56,989 bases of DNA from an uncultured Muribaculaceae bacterium (lineage in GTDB: Bacteria; Bacteroidota; Bacteroidia; Bacteroidales; Muribaculaceae), in NCBI GenBank assembly GCA_904502025.1, contig CAJGDJ010000013.1, positions 1 to 56,989 of the forward strand, given 5' to 3'. This document shows, piece after piece, positions 36,049-44,191 of the stretch. A program made the position numbers and the translations under genes. Under the pieces are notes generated by a model that was given only the letters and a program-made list of their open reading frames with translations, did not search any database and was not told the origin of the DNA. Within the stretch, counting starts at the first letter, position 1. Every line of letters begins with the position of its first letter.

Positions 36049-37692
36049 ATGGCAACAATAGGAGAAGTTGGTGCAGATCCAAAGGATAAAGAAGACCCAG
36101 ATGAAAAAACAAAACTACCATTAAAATTGTATTTTGGTGTTTTCTTTGATGGGACAAGCAATAACATGATCCAATCAGAAATTGCTAAAAAAATTAAACA
36201 GAAGAATAAAAGTAAAATTGAAAATCAAGACAAAAACAAAGAATATAAATTTTATAACAGCATAAACAAACAATATAAAGAAGATTCAGATGAATGGGAA
36301 TTGGTAGTTTCAGAAGATATTGCTAATGAGTTTGTTGACGGAGCAAACCAATTACAAGCAGTTGAAAATGGGAGTATTCAAAAAACGATAGAGAAAGGAT
36401 ATTCTAACATTGCTATTCTGCATTCAATTTATAAAGGAGTAGAAAAAGAGCAAGAATCAGGCTCTAAAACTAAGATTTATAATATTTATGTAGAGGGACC
36501 GGGAACAGAGCATGATAGCGATTCTAAGTTCGCAGGACCTATGGGTTCACTTTTTGGAAAAGGAGAAACCGGTGTCACACGTTTAGTACAAAAGGCAATG
36601 GACATGATACACCTTCGAATGTATGAGTTATTTGGAACTGGTTATGATATTTCAAATAGTGAGATTCATTTTCATGTATTTGGATTTAGTCGAGGGGCAA
36701 CAGCTGCGAGATTATTCTCATATTGTGTAGCTGAAGAAAATCGTAAAGTATGCGATGGTGTTCCAGAGAAATATGACAAAGACAACGAGATGGTGTTTCT
36801 TAATGATTTTGTTGAGCATGGGTTGAAGTGGGAGAATATAAACGTAGATATGTTAGGTATTTTTGATACGGTATCGTCCTGTGGAGGTATTTCGATTGAT
36901 AGTTATGAAAATAACACAACAGAATATGGATTATATTCACCAACATTTAATCGAGTAAAAAATGTAATGCACTTATGTGCATTAGATGAATTTAGATCTC
37001 ATTTTGCGATAACAGATATAGGCAGTGCAGCAGAAACAAAGGGCCCTGAGATTTTTTTGCCTGGAAGTCATTCTGATATTGGAGGAGGATATATTAATGG
37101 AGTAGAAGATTATTCGGTTACAGTTGGTAGAACAACTACTCCCATTCCTAGTTCGGCAAAGCTTTGTGTAAATGTGTTAAACCCTACGTTTTCCTCTCTT
37201 TTATATCAACAATATTCAATTCCTCTTGAAACAGTGACATCAGAGACTTCAGAAAGCATTTCACTTGAAGATTATCTTGTTAACGGAGGTTGGGGTGGAA
37301 TAGTGGAAAGGAGTAAATTACAACCAGAAAAGCTTCTAATAGGTCGCAATTCAATATCGGGATATAGCAATACTCCATTAAAATTAATGAAAGACTATTC
37401 GATGCAAAAGGCTAGTGGTTGTTTTAAAGAAATTCCACCATTTTTTGGGGAATTAGCAGTCGTAAAACAACTTTTAGGAAATATAGATGTTTCGCCAGGA
37501 AGGAGAGCTATATACCCTGGAAATTCATTTTATTCAGAGAGCTATAGACAGTTACGTCGTTATTTGCATTTTTCAGCAAGGGATTCCATTGGAAAGGATA
37601 TGAGTTTTGACCAAAATATAGTAAGACGATATCGGTATCGAGGTGAAGAAAATGATGCAACTCGTCTATTTGTTTCATCATGTAATGTGTAA
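36049..37692 (+). CDS. Tle1-like DUF2235 phospholipase, predicted T6SS effector
   Basis: A 547-residue alpha/beta hydrolase of the DUF2235/Tle1 group, which attack membrane phospholipids of rival cells after T6SS delivery. Residue signs: FGVFFDGTSNN near the N-terminus (about 28-38), nucleophile elbow HVFGFSRGATAARLF (G-F-S-R-G), the Asp stretch MLGIFDTVSS, and a candidate catalytic His in LPGSHSDIGGGY. No signal peptide, as expected for a T6SS cargo. It sits directly downstream of the PAAR-like gene and 8 bp before the DUF2931 gene, the usual effector-immunity layout. Confidence 0.87.
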   Translation: MATIGEVGADPKDKEDPDEKTKLPLKLYFGVFFDGTSNNMIQSEIAKKIKQKNKSKIENQDKNKEYKFYNSINKQYKEDSDEWELVVSEDIANEFVDGANQLQAVENGSIQKTIEKGYSNIAILHSIYKGVEKEQESGSKTKIYNIYVEGPGTEHDSDSKFAGPMGSLFGKGETGVTRLVQKAMDMIHLRMYELFGTGYDISNSEIHFHVFGFSRGATAARLFSYCVAEENRKVCDGVPEKYDKDNEMVFLNDFVEHGLKWENINVDMLGIFDTVSSCGGISIDSYENNTTEYGLYSPTFNRVKNVMHLCALDEFRSHFAITDIGSAAETKGPEIFLPGSHSDIGGGYINGVEDYSVTVGRTTTPIPSSAKLCVNVLNPTFSSLLYQQYSIPLETVTSETSESISLEDYLVNGGWGGIVERSKLQPEKLLIGRNSISGYSNTPLKLMKDYSMQKASGCFKEIPPFFGELAVVKQLLGNIDVSPGRRAIYPGNSFYSESYRQLRRYLHFSARDSIGKDMSFDQNIVRRYRYRGEENDATRLFVSSCNV

Positions 37693-37700
37693 TTCAAACC

Positions 37701-38756
37701 ATGAAAAACAAACGGTATAAAATATCGGTATTGGCAAATGCTCCTTTGTTATATCCAACAGATTCGGTATATATATTGATGCATTGTGATGCAGATGAAA
37801 TTATTGAGGTTCCCAAAGCATATCCTTATTCTGGAGAATGGGGACAATGTAATAGTGAATACATCTCTTTTGGAGATGATAATTATCCAATGCCAGAAGT
37901 TTTGGATATGATATACTTATCGATTGTAGAGCGTGTTTTTTATGAATTGGAGATTGATTTATCAACATTAGAATTGATTAAATTATGGGAGTCTCAAGTA
38001 GGAGATGCTTGTTTCAGTCACATTTATATTGGTATGGCTCCGTTTGGTGGTGTTGCATTGTGGGCACATAGTACAAAAAAACAGATTTTGTTAAATTGGG
38101 CAAAGGGAAAAGAAATATCCATTGATATGGAAGATTATTTGCCGATGGCTCCCAATTTAACACTTAACGAGGTCTGTAATCACTATATAACCAACGATAC
38201 ATTAGTAGCACAAAACTTAAAGGAGAATGGGTTGCCTCCACGTGATTTGTTTGATAAATATATGCGTCAATATACCTATCGTTATTATCCCATGTTTGAG
38301 AAATGGAATGAAGATGATGAGAAGTGGGAAAAATATGATGAGGAAAAAGATGTGGTGCCACAATTTGAATATATCGAAGAAATGCTTACCGATGGCACTC
38401 ATGACAAACTTCACGATGATGGGTTATTAAAGTATCACGAGGCAGGAAAACCCAAGAAGTTGGCGATGAAATGGTGGGTGAAAAAATCGGAATATGTGGC
38501 GTATTTTTGGTTTGACGACGAGGTGTTGTGCCCTATTTTTGAGAAATTTTATGGAGCACATCGCGACACAAAGGTTGATTTCAGGCTTCGCATAGATGCA
38601 CAAAAGAAAAAATATGAGTTGACACTATTTCGTCAAGGATTAAAAGAACCACAAGTGTTGCCCGAAGATGCCTATCAATTATTAGTATTTAAGAGCCAAT
38701 TTGAAAATTATCGTTCCGACAATTACAATCAAGAATGTGGAGCATGGATTTGGTAA
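37701..38756 (+). CDS. DUF2931-like protein, candidate immunity protein for the lipase
   Basis: A 351-residue protein whose first 150 residues follow the DUF2931 pattern: PLLYPTDSVYI, the GEWG turn, MPEVLDMIYLSIVERVFYELEID, and IYIGMAPFGGVALWAH. DUF2931 proteins stand next to DUF2235 lipases in T6SS loci of other bacteria and are regarded as immunity proteins. Members I know from Pseudomonas are lipoproteins; this one has no signal peptide or lipobox, which is odd for protection against a periplasm-facing lipase. The C-terminal 130 residues (about 220-351) are an extra charged domain I do not recognise. Confidence 0.7.
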   Translation: MKNKRYKISVLANAPLLYPTDSVYILMHCDADEIIEVPKAYPYSGEWGQCNSEYISFGDDNYPMPEVLDMIYLSIVERVFYELEIDLSTLELIKLWESQVGDACFSHIYIGMAPFGGVALWAHSTKKQILLNWAKGKEISIDMEDYLPMAPNLTLNEVCNHYITNDTLVAQNLKENGLPPRDLFDKYMRQYTYRYYPMFEKWNEDDEKWEKYDEEKDVVPQFEYIEEMLTDGTHDKLHDDGLLKYHEAGKPKKLAMKWWVKKSEYVAYFWFDDEVLCPIFEKFYGAHRDTKVDFRLRIDAQKKKYELTLFRQGLKEPQVLPEDAYQLLVFKSQFENYRSDNYNQECGAWIW

Positions 38757-38798
38757 TCAAGAAAATATAATTAATAACAAAATAAAAAAATAAGAATT

Positions 38799-39125
38799 AT
38801 GTCAACAGAAGAATTTTATGATGATGAGTTTGTCATTGTATTAACTATTGATGGAACTGAATACGATGAAGTAGAAGTAAAAGTTAATGACCCACACAAA
38901 ACTATCCGAGATCAAATCAGTAGTATAGTGTCGGTATTTGAACTTCCAAAGATTGATAATGGAGGTAATCCTATCACTTATCTCCTTGGACAAATAATGG
39001 ACGATGGCGATGAGCCTCAAATATTGGAACTTGTCGATGCTGATGGTCGCGAACAAGCATTGATTGATTATAATATAGAACCCGGTGATCATTTGCATCT
39101 CATTTCAGTTCCCATTGCAGGATAA
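38799..39125 (+). CDS. Ubiquitin-like beta-grasp protein (Ubl) ending in glycine
   Basis: A 108-residue protein with a beta-grasp pattern. After a 9-residue acidic lead come strand 1 FVIVLTIDG, strand 2 EYDEVEVKVND, then the helix TIRDQISSIVSVFEL, the middle LLGQIMDDGDEPQILE, and the closing DYNIEPGDHLHLISVPIAG. The pattern with PGDxLxLISV near the end resembles YukD-like and ubiquitin-like folds. The protein ends exactly on Gly108, so the terminal glycine needed for activation by an E1 would be exposed without processing. An E2 gene follows by 31 bp, and JAB, RING and E1 genes lie further down the same array. Function as a conjugated modifier is inferred from the motif and the company. Confidence 0.82.
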   Translation: MSTEEFYDDEFVIVLTIDGTEYDEVEVKVNDPHKTIRDQISSIVSVFELPKIDNGGNPITYLLGQIMDDGDEPQILELVDADGREQALIDYNIEPGDHLHLISVPIAG

Positions 39126-39156
39126 TTTGAAATAACTCTTAAAAAGAAAGAAAGAG

Positions 39157-39822
39157 ATGAACGAGATGATCAATAATTTTAATCAAAAGGATCTTTCGGG
39201 TCGTGATGCTCGTTTGTGGAAAGAGTGGAAAGAGTTAGACACTTTGTGTGCTAAACGCAAAGCATCGAGCCCCAACCCACGCAAGCCATCATTGTCCTAT
39301 ATCATTCGTCGCAAAAGTGTGATGGGACTTCCCACCGAATATGAAATTTGGTATCGAGTGAAATCAATAGTAGGGGTAGATGGAGATACTGTGCCACGCA
39401 AACCAATTTTTGGTGATTTGCATAAAATGAGCATTGTATTGCCAAACAATTATCCATCGGCCGACGGTAATCCTATATTTACGTTTCGCACAGATATTTG
39501 GCACCCGAATATCCGATATTCGGGAAGTTTTAAGGGACATGTGTGTCTTACAATAAAAGAGATGGGGGTTATGGCATCGTTGAAAGACTTGGTGCTTCGA
39601 GTGGAGCAATATTTGAAATATCAGCTCTACCATGCTCAAAACACTTATCCCTATCCGGAGGATCAGAATGTGGCAGAGTGGGTGCGTGAAGAAGGAGAAC
39701 CTAATGGTTGGGTGAGATTTGGTCAAGATGGTTCTACAACAGCTGAAGTTGCTCCTACTCCAAAAACTATAGTGGAAGAAAAGAAAGTTGAAAAACCGGT
39801 TATAAAATCAAGAACGATATGA
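39157..39822 (+). CDS. E2 ubiquitin-conjugating-enzyme (UBC) fold protein
   Basis: A 221-residue protein with a UBC core (about 15-190). The diagnostic string is present in order: MSIVLPNNYPSADGNPIFTF, HPNI (116-119), then GHVCLTI with the likely catalytic Cys130, followed by the helical SLKDLVLRVEQYLKYQ and the closing YPYPEDQNVAEWV. The HPN and Cys arrangement equals that of active eukaryotic E2s, so thioester formation is plausible. A flexible Pro/Lys/Glu tail (about 195-221) ends the protein. It lies between the Ubl gene and a secreted-protein gene, whose start overlaps its stop by 4 bases. Confidence 0.88.
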   Translation: MNEMINNFNQKDLSGRDARLWKEWKELDTLCAKRKASSPNPRKPSLSYIIRRKSVMGLPTEYEIWYRVKSIVGVDGDTVPRKPIFGDLHKMSIVLPNNYPSADGNPIFTFRTDIWHPNIRYSGSFKGHVCLTIKEMGVMASLKDLVLRVEQYLKYQLYHAQNTYPYPEDQNVAEWVREEGEPNGWVRFGQDGSTTAEVAPTPKTIVEEKKVEKPVIKSRTI

Positions 39823-40868
39823 TAAAGAAAATATTGGTGTTATCGGTGCTATTGCATTCGATGGTTTTCTCGGCTTATGCTGATATGGAAGAGAAAGTAA
39901 CGTTTAGTGAAACTGGGTGTCGAGAAAAAGTAATTGAAACCGCAAATTTCAAGATTTTCCTAAAATTGGAAAGCATCGAAAATGGCGAAGCAGAGATTGG
40001 CTTTCGTTTAGAAAATGATGATGATTCAAAAACATTGTGCATTTTTGATAAGTCATATAGTGAAGATGCATTAGATGCTCAAAAGATTAAGTATGATAAA
40101 TATTTCCCCGGAGAAAAGTATAATCGAAGAATTGATCCTTGCGAATATTTTAGATATTCATATCTGATTAAACCATCAAACGATGTTTCAACGACTATTA
40201 CAATAAATGTTGAGGATACAACTACAGTGCGTGTTCCTATTTATCTTTCAGAATTGCAAACGAGACGTGTCATATTTTGTAAAAAGAAAGAACAAGTATT
40301 GATGGATAAAGTGGTTGTGGAACTTGTTATGAATATTGAACAAAAACCTGATGAAACATATTTGCAATTATCAAAAGAATGTGATGACTTGATTGCTGAG
40401 TATCAGGGTGTAACGTTCTGTGCAAATAGTCGCCACAAACCATCGCTGGAAAAACAGAAAGCTAATTTCCAAAGCAAAATTGATGCGATAATTGAAAAGA
40501 TCGATAATGCGATTGAGAGTAAAGGCCTCTTTGAGAGGGATAGCCTTTATAAGTTATTTGCCGAACTGAAAACAAAATTGACTTCATTGAATTTGACTGA
40601 TAAAGAGGGAGATTGTGGACGTCATAAAGTGTCATCAACAAATTCTCACAGATGTAATTATTGTAACAAGTCGGTGCAACAAATTTATCACAGATTAGAC
40701 GACATTTACCAATCAATATATAGCAGTCAAAATCGAGCAGAAGCAAAAGCAAAGGTGATGAGCGAGGTGAAATCGATGTATAATTGTGCGAAACGCCGCA
40801 GTGAGTGGAATACCAGTGGGTATAGCACAAAAATTTCAAAACTTTATAATGGCATTAATAACTTCTAA
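39819..40868 (+). CDS. Unrecognised exported protein, paralogue of the next gene product
   Basis: A 349-residue protein with a signal peptide (MIKKILVLSVLLHSMVFSAY, cleavage near AYA). The N-terminal domain (about 22-170) is beta-rich and ends VPIYLSELQTRRVIFCKKK. The C-terminal half is helical and holds a cysteine/histidine cluster (GDCGRHK, then SHRCNYCNKSVQQIYH) that could bind metal or form disulfides. The following gene product shares the layout signal peptide, beta domain, PIYL motif, CCKK/CKKK and helical stretch, so the two are probably old duplicates. The gene overlaps the E2 gene by 4 bp and the next by 20 bp: tight translational coupling. No known T6SS component was matched; possibly a periplasmic part of an envelope complex. 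Confidence 0.65.
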   Translation: MIKKILVLSVLLHSMVFSAYADMEEKVTFSETGCREKVIETANFKIFLKLESIENGEAEIGFRLENDDDSKTLCIFDKSYSEDALDAQKIKYDKYFPGEKYNRRIDPCEYFRYSYLIKPSNDVSTTITINVEDTTTVRVPIYLSELQTRRVIFCKKKEQVLMDKVVVELVMNIEQKPDETYLQLSKECDDLIAEYQGVTFCANSRHKPSLEKQKANFQSKIDAIIEKIDNAIESKGLFERDSLYKLFAELKTKLTSLNLTDKEGDCGRHKVSSTNSHRCNYCNKSVQQIYHRLDDIYQSIYSSQNRAEAKAKVMSEVKSMYNCAKRRSEWNTSGYSTKISKLYNGINNF

Positions 40869-42063
40869 GATAAAAATTTGTAGTGGTATATTATTTTTAA
40901 TCGGTTGTTTTACAGTCGGTAGTGCTAAGGAATATAAGGATACAATAAGGACTACCGACGATGACCGGATTATAATTACCTATGACCTAAAATATAGTAA
41001 TGATGAAATAAAGATTGATTTTATCAGTGCTAAAAAGAAATTGAGTCTTCGAAATGAAAGACGTTATGAAGAACTCGAAAATGTTGAGGTAGTATTTTTT
41101 GACCGTACAGGAGTTTATAGGGATACAAAATTTACCAACTTAACTCCTGAAGCATTTATGGTGCCATATGGGTTGAAATATAAGGCATCGGATTTAGGTT
41201 ATTTTTGCTTCCATCAAGAGCCTTCAATCTCGTTTAAGGTAACAGAACGAGGTGATAAAGTTTTGTCAATCCCTATTTATTTAGCTTATTACGAGGGAAA
41301 AGGAAAATATAAATTGTTTAGTTGCTGTAAAAAATTCAATATCTCTATCAAGAATTCAAATATAAAAAAAATAGCTCAACCAAAGGGTAATGATTCAGAG
41401 ATGGAGATGGTTTCAACCGAAATTGAGCTTGATGCTGATAATGAATTGGCTATTCAAGTTACGACATCGGTAAATTCTATAAAAGAGCTTTTGGCTAATC
41501 AAACAGAACTTCCATTTGGAATTGTGTTGCAAGGAGAAATTAATACTTTGTTGGATTTGCAAAAAAAAGTTTCAGATGAAGAATTAATAGGAGTTATAAA
41601 GAAGACGCTTAAAGAGTGTGAATTAAAAGAACAAGAATTAAAGGCAGCAAGTGCAGCAGCGGCACAACAAGCTCAAGAAGACGCAAAAATGGAAATGGAG
41701 CGTCAACAAAAAGAACAACAAGCTCGGGAGGACTCAATTGCCGCAGTGCAACAACAGCAAGCTGAAGCTGAAAAGAAACGTAATATTTGGATGATAATCG
41801 GAGGTATAATTCTTGCCATATTGGGATTTATCGGGAATCAAGTGTTGCAACATTTTCGCAATATCAGAAGTCAACGTAGCATGATGGAAATGCAACAAGA
41901 TATTGTTACACGTGCCGAAAATGAGGCAAAACGACACGCTCAAAATTATACTCGAAATAAAACGAATCAGATGGTAAATAGCACGCGAAGAAAAGCCAAT
42001 GATATGGTGCGAAATAAAACCAAGCAAATCGGAAATAAAAAGTCTAATAATTTTTCAATTTGA
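40849..42063 (+). CDS. Unrecognised bitopic membrane protein with periplasmic beta domain and Lys/Asn-rich cytoplasmic tail
   Basis: The chosen ATG at 40849 gives 404 residues starting MALITSKIKICSGILFLIGC, a signal peptide or anchor; the frame is open upstream to 40786 but without a signal. A beta-rich domain (about 28-170, ending IPIYLAYYEGKGKYKLFSCC) is related to that of the preceding protein. A long Gln/Ala/Glu coiled coil follows (about 255-315), then one membrane helix (NIWMIIGGIILAILGFIG, about 319-340), then a 65-residue cytoplasmic tail with repeated N-K-T-N-Q-M / N-K-T-K-Q-I units and many Lys and Arg. Topology: periplasmic domain outside, Lys-rich tail inside. A 20-bp overlap with the previous gene argues for coupled expression. 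Could be an envelope-complex part and, by inference, a target of the Ubl. Confidence 0.65.
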   Translation: MALITSKIKICSGILFLIGCFTVGSAKEYKDTIRTTDDDRIIITYDLKYSNDEIKIDFISAKKKLSLRNERRYEELENVEVVFFDRTGVYRDTKFTNLTPEAFMVPYGLKYKASDLGYFCFHQEPSISFKVTERGDKVLSIPIYLAYYEGKGKYKLFSCCKKFNISIKNSNIKKIAQPKGNDSEMEMVSTEIELDADNELAIQVTTSVNSIKELLANQTELPFGIVLQGEINTLLDLQKKVSDEELIGVIKKTLKECELKEQELKAASAAAAQQAQEDAKMEMERQQKEQQAREDSIAAVQQQQAEAEKKRNIWMIIGGIILAILGFIGNQVLQHFRNIRSQRSMMEMQQDIVTRAENEAKRHAQNYTRNKTNQMVNSTRRKANDMVRNKTKQIGNKKSNNFSI

Positions 42064-42067
42064 AAAA

Positions 42068-44191
42068 ATGAAAACGTTGTTAAGCAGATGCTTTTTTAGT
42101 ATCCTAATGATATGTGTTGTAATCCCATTATGGGGTCAAGGAACTAAACGTAATATCAAGATTGATAAAGAGGTAATATCAGAGTCAGTAATTAAGTTGA
42201 AAAGTATTACAAATAATAATGATTTTGATGTTGAGATAATAATTAAGACAGCTAATGGAAGTGAGAGAAGAGAAATTATCTCTCAGAAAGGATCTATTCA
42301 ATTTGAAGATTTAGAGAGTCATAGGATTTTAGCCTACCCTAAAGGTACACCACATCAAGACGGTGGTGTGATTTGGGGGACAACAGATACACGAAAGGAG
42401 TGGGAAAAACTTCACAAAACTGAGGAAAATGAAGCTGAAGAAGAATCAGTCTCAGAAGAAAAAGGAGAAGAATCAAAAGAAAAAAATGTAGAAGAAAGAA
42501 GTTCAGTAGAACGCTCTAAATCTCCAATCGAAGATGTTGCAAAAGAGAAAAATAAGAAGTCATTTCGCATTTTAGATGCTGTGCTTCGAAAATTAGAAAA
42601 AGACCCTTATTTATCAGATAATGCAATTGAAAATGATATTGCCGAAATTGAAAATTTTATTGAAGATTTGAATAATTGGTCGGATAAGGAGGCTTATATC
42701 GAAAAATATAATCTTGTAGATTATGTAAAAAATGCTGGTCGTATTTTAGAGGAAACGAAAGATGAAAAAGATGAGATAATCGAAAATCTATTCTCGGAAT
42801 ATGATAATTATAATAGTGAATTATATAATAGGATAGAGGCTATAATTGACGATAAGTTAGAAGTACGTGAAGATGCTTTGGGTAGATTGTGTGATGCAAT
42901 CGACCCAAAGCAGCAATTAATAAAAAGAGGTGGAGTTGACATGCTTGCAATTCTTAATATTGTGTTGATTGTATTGCTTATTATCGGTTTGATTATCTTA
43001 ATTGTAGTATTAGCAAAAAGAAAGAGTAGTACTCCTAAAAATGCAGCGATCCAACAAACAGCTGACACAAACACGTCTCAATCCATTGTTGTGAGACGAA
43101 AAACTACATCAATATTAAAGAAGCAATCTCTTGTTGACGTTGTTGACAATAGTGCTTATCTGACAATTGAATGTTCTGAATTTAGTGATAATACAGCTGT
43201 TAGACGAATGTATATAAAAAATACATGTATAAAGGATATTTATAATATGTATGCCGATGATTTGAGAAACCCTGATAATCCCAAGGAAGATGGTTGTATG
43301 GTTTTAGGTCGTTGGGTACATGATGAACAGCTAAATGAATATTATGTGTCTTTGGAAGAAATTGTGCGTCCCGGTGATGATGCCGTATTTCAAGAGTATG
43401 AATTAAATTTTGGAGGTAAAATAAAATTACGTATAGCTGAGAAATTGCGTAAATTACGTCGAGAAACAAACCTACAATATGATTTGACTTGTTGGGTACA
43501 CTCTCACCCCGGTTTAGGTGTGTTTTTTAGTAATTCGGATAGTGGAGTGCAAATGCAACTTAAGCACCCAACTCATCCTAAATTCCTTACTGCAATAGTT
43601 GTGGATATTTTAACCCCGCAACAAGAATTTGGTATTTTTACCTTTAAGCATGATTTATCGATAAATTCAAAAGATGATTTGAAAAAAATGTATTCTTTGG
43701 AAGAGTTGCATAAATGGGCTGTAGAGAGTGAACGAAATACAATAAACATTGATGATTATTATAATGTCTTGTCAAATGCAGAATTGTTGAGCGAGAATTG
43801 CAGTGGAGTGTATCTAAGCAATGGTGCAATTATAGATATGTCATCAATTACGACTGAGCAAAATATTGGTTTGGTTGGTTGGGCAAAAGGTTTCCTTGAT
43901 AAAAATAGAGGGAAAAAAGATTACATTGTTAAAACAATTTCTAAACAAGAATATTCAACCGAAGATGATTTATTGGGTTGTTTTGTAATGGGTACTCATT
44001 GTAGCATTCCTTCAATAAGACGAGCTGTGGAGGTCTATAAGGATAAGATTAAGTTTGTGATATTTTATTCTGTTACAGATGGAAAAATCACAACAATTCC
44101 TGTAGAAGATATGCAGTTAGCTATGAATGAAAAATATTATGCTGAAGAAAATATAGAAGACTTAAAGATATGGACAAGACGAAGAAGATAA
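42068..44191 (+). CDS. Transmembrane JAMM/JAB metalloprotease, candidate deubiquitinase
   Basis: A 707-residue protein. ATG at 42068, 4 bp after the previous stop, opens a signal peptide (MKTLLSRCFFSILMICVVIP). A short extracytoplasmic domain is followed by a strongly acidic linker (about 115-155) and helices, then a membrane helix (LNIVLIVLLIIGLIILIVVL, about 294-318), then a cytoplasmic JAB/MPN domain. Its JAMM zinc site is complete: Glu407 (PKEDGCMVLG), His478-Ser-His480-Pro, Ser488 and Asp491 (SNSD). Such domains cleave isopeptide or Ubl-precursor bonds. The C-terminal 180 residues are an additional domain I do not recognise. The position in one operon with Ubl, E2, RING and E1 genes makes a deconjugating enzyme likely. 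Overlaps the next gene by 22 bp. Confidence 0.85.
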   Translation: MKTLLSRCFFSILMICVVIPLWGQGTKRNIKIDKEVISESVIKLKSITNNNDFDVEIIIKTANGSERREIISQKGSIQFEDLESHRILAYPKGTPHQDGGVIWGTTDTRKEWEKLHKTEENEAEEESVSEEKGEESKEKNVEERSSVERSKSPIEDVAKEKNKKSFRILDAVLRKLEKDPYLSDNAIENDIAEIENFIEDLNNWSDKEAYIEKYNLVDYVKNAGRILEETKDEKDEIIENLFSEYDNYNSELYNRIEAIIDDKLEVREDALGRLCDAIDPKQQLIKRGGVDMLAILNIVLIVLLIIGLIILIVVLAKRKSSTPKNAAIQQTADTNTSQSIVVRRKTTSILKKQSLVDVVDNSAYLTIECSEFSDNTAVRRMYIKNTCIKDIYNMYADDLRNPDNPKEDGCMVLGRWVHDEQLNEYYVSLEEIVRPGDDAVFQEYELNFGGKIKLRIAEKLRKLRRETNLQYDLTCWVHSHPGLGVFFSNSDSGVQMQLKHPTHPKFLTAIVVDILTPQQEFGIFTFKHDLSINSKDDLKKMYSLEELHKWAVESERNTINIDDYYNVLSNAELLSENCSGVYLSNGAIIDMSSITTEQNIGLVGWAKGFLDKNRGKKDYIVKTISKQEYSTEDDLLGCFVMGTHCSIPSIRRAVEVYKDKIKFVIFYSVTDGKITTIPVEDMQLAMNEKYYAEENIEDLKIWTRRRR

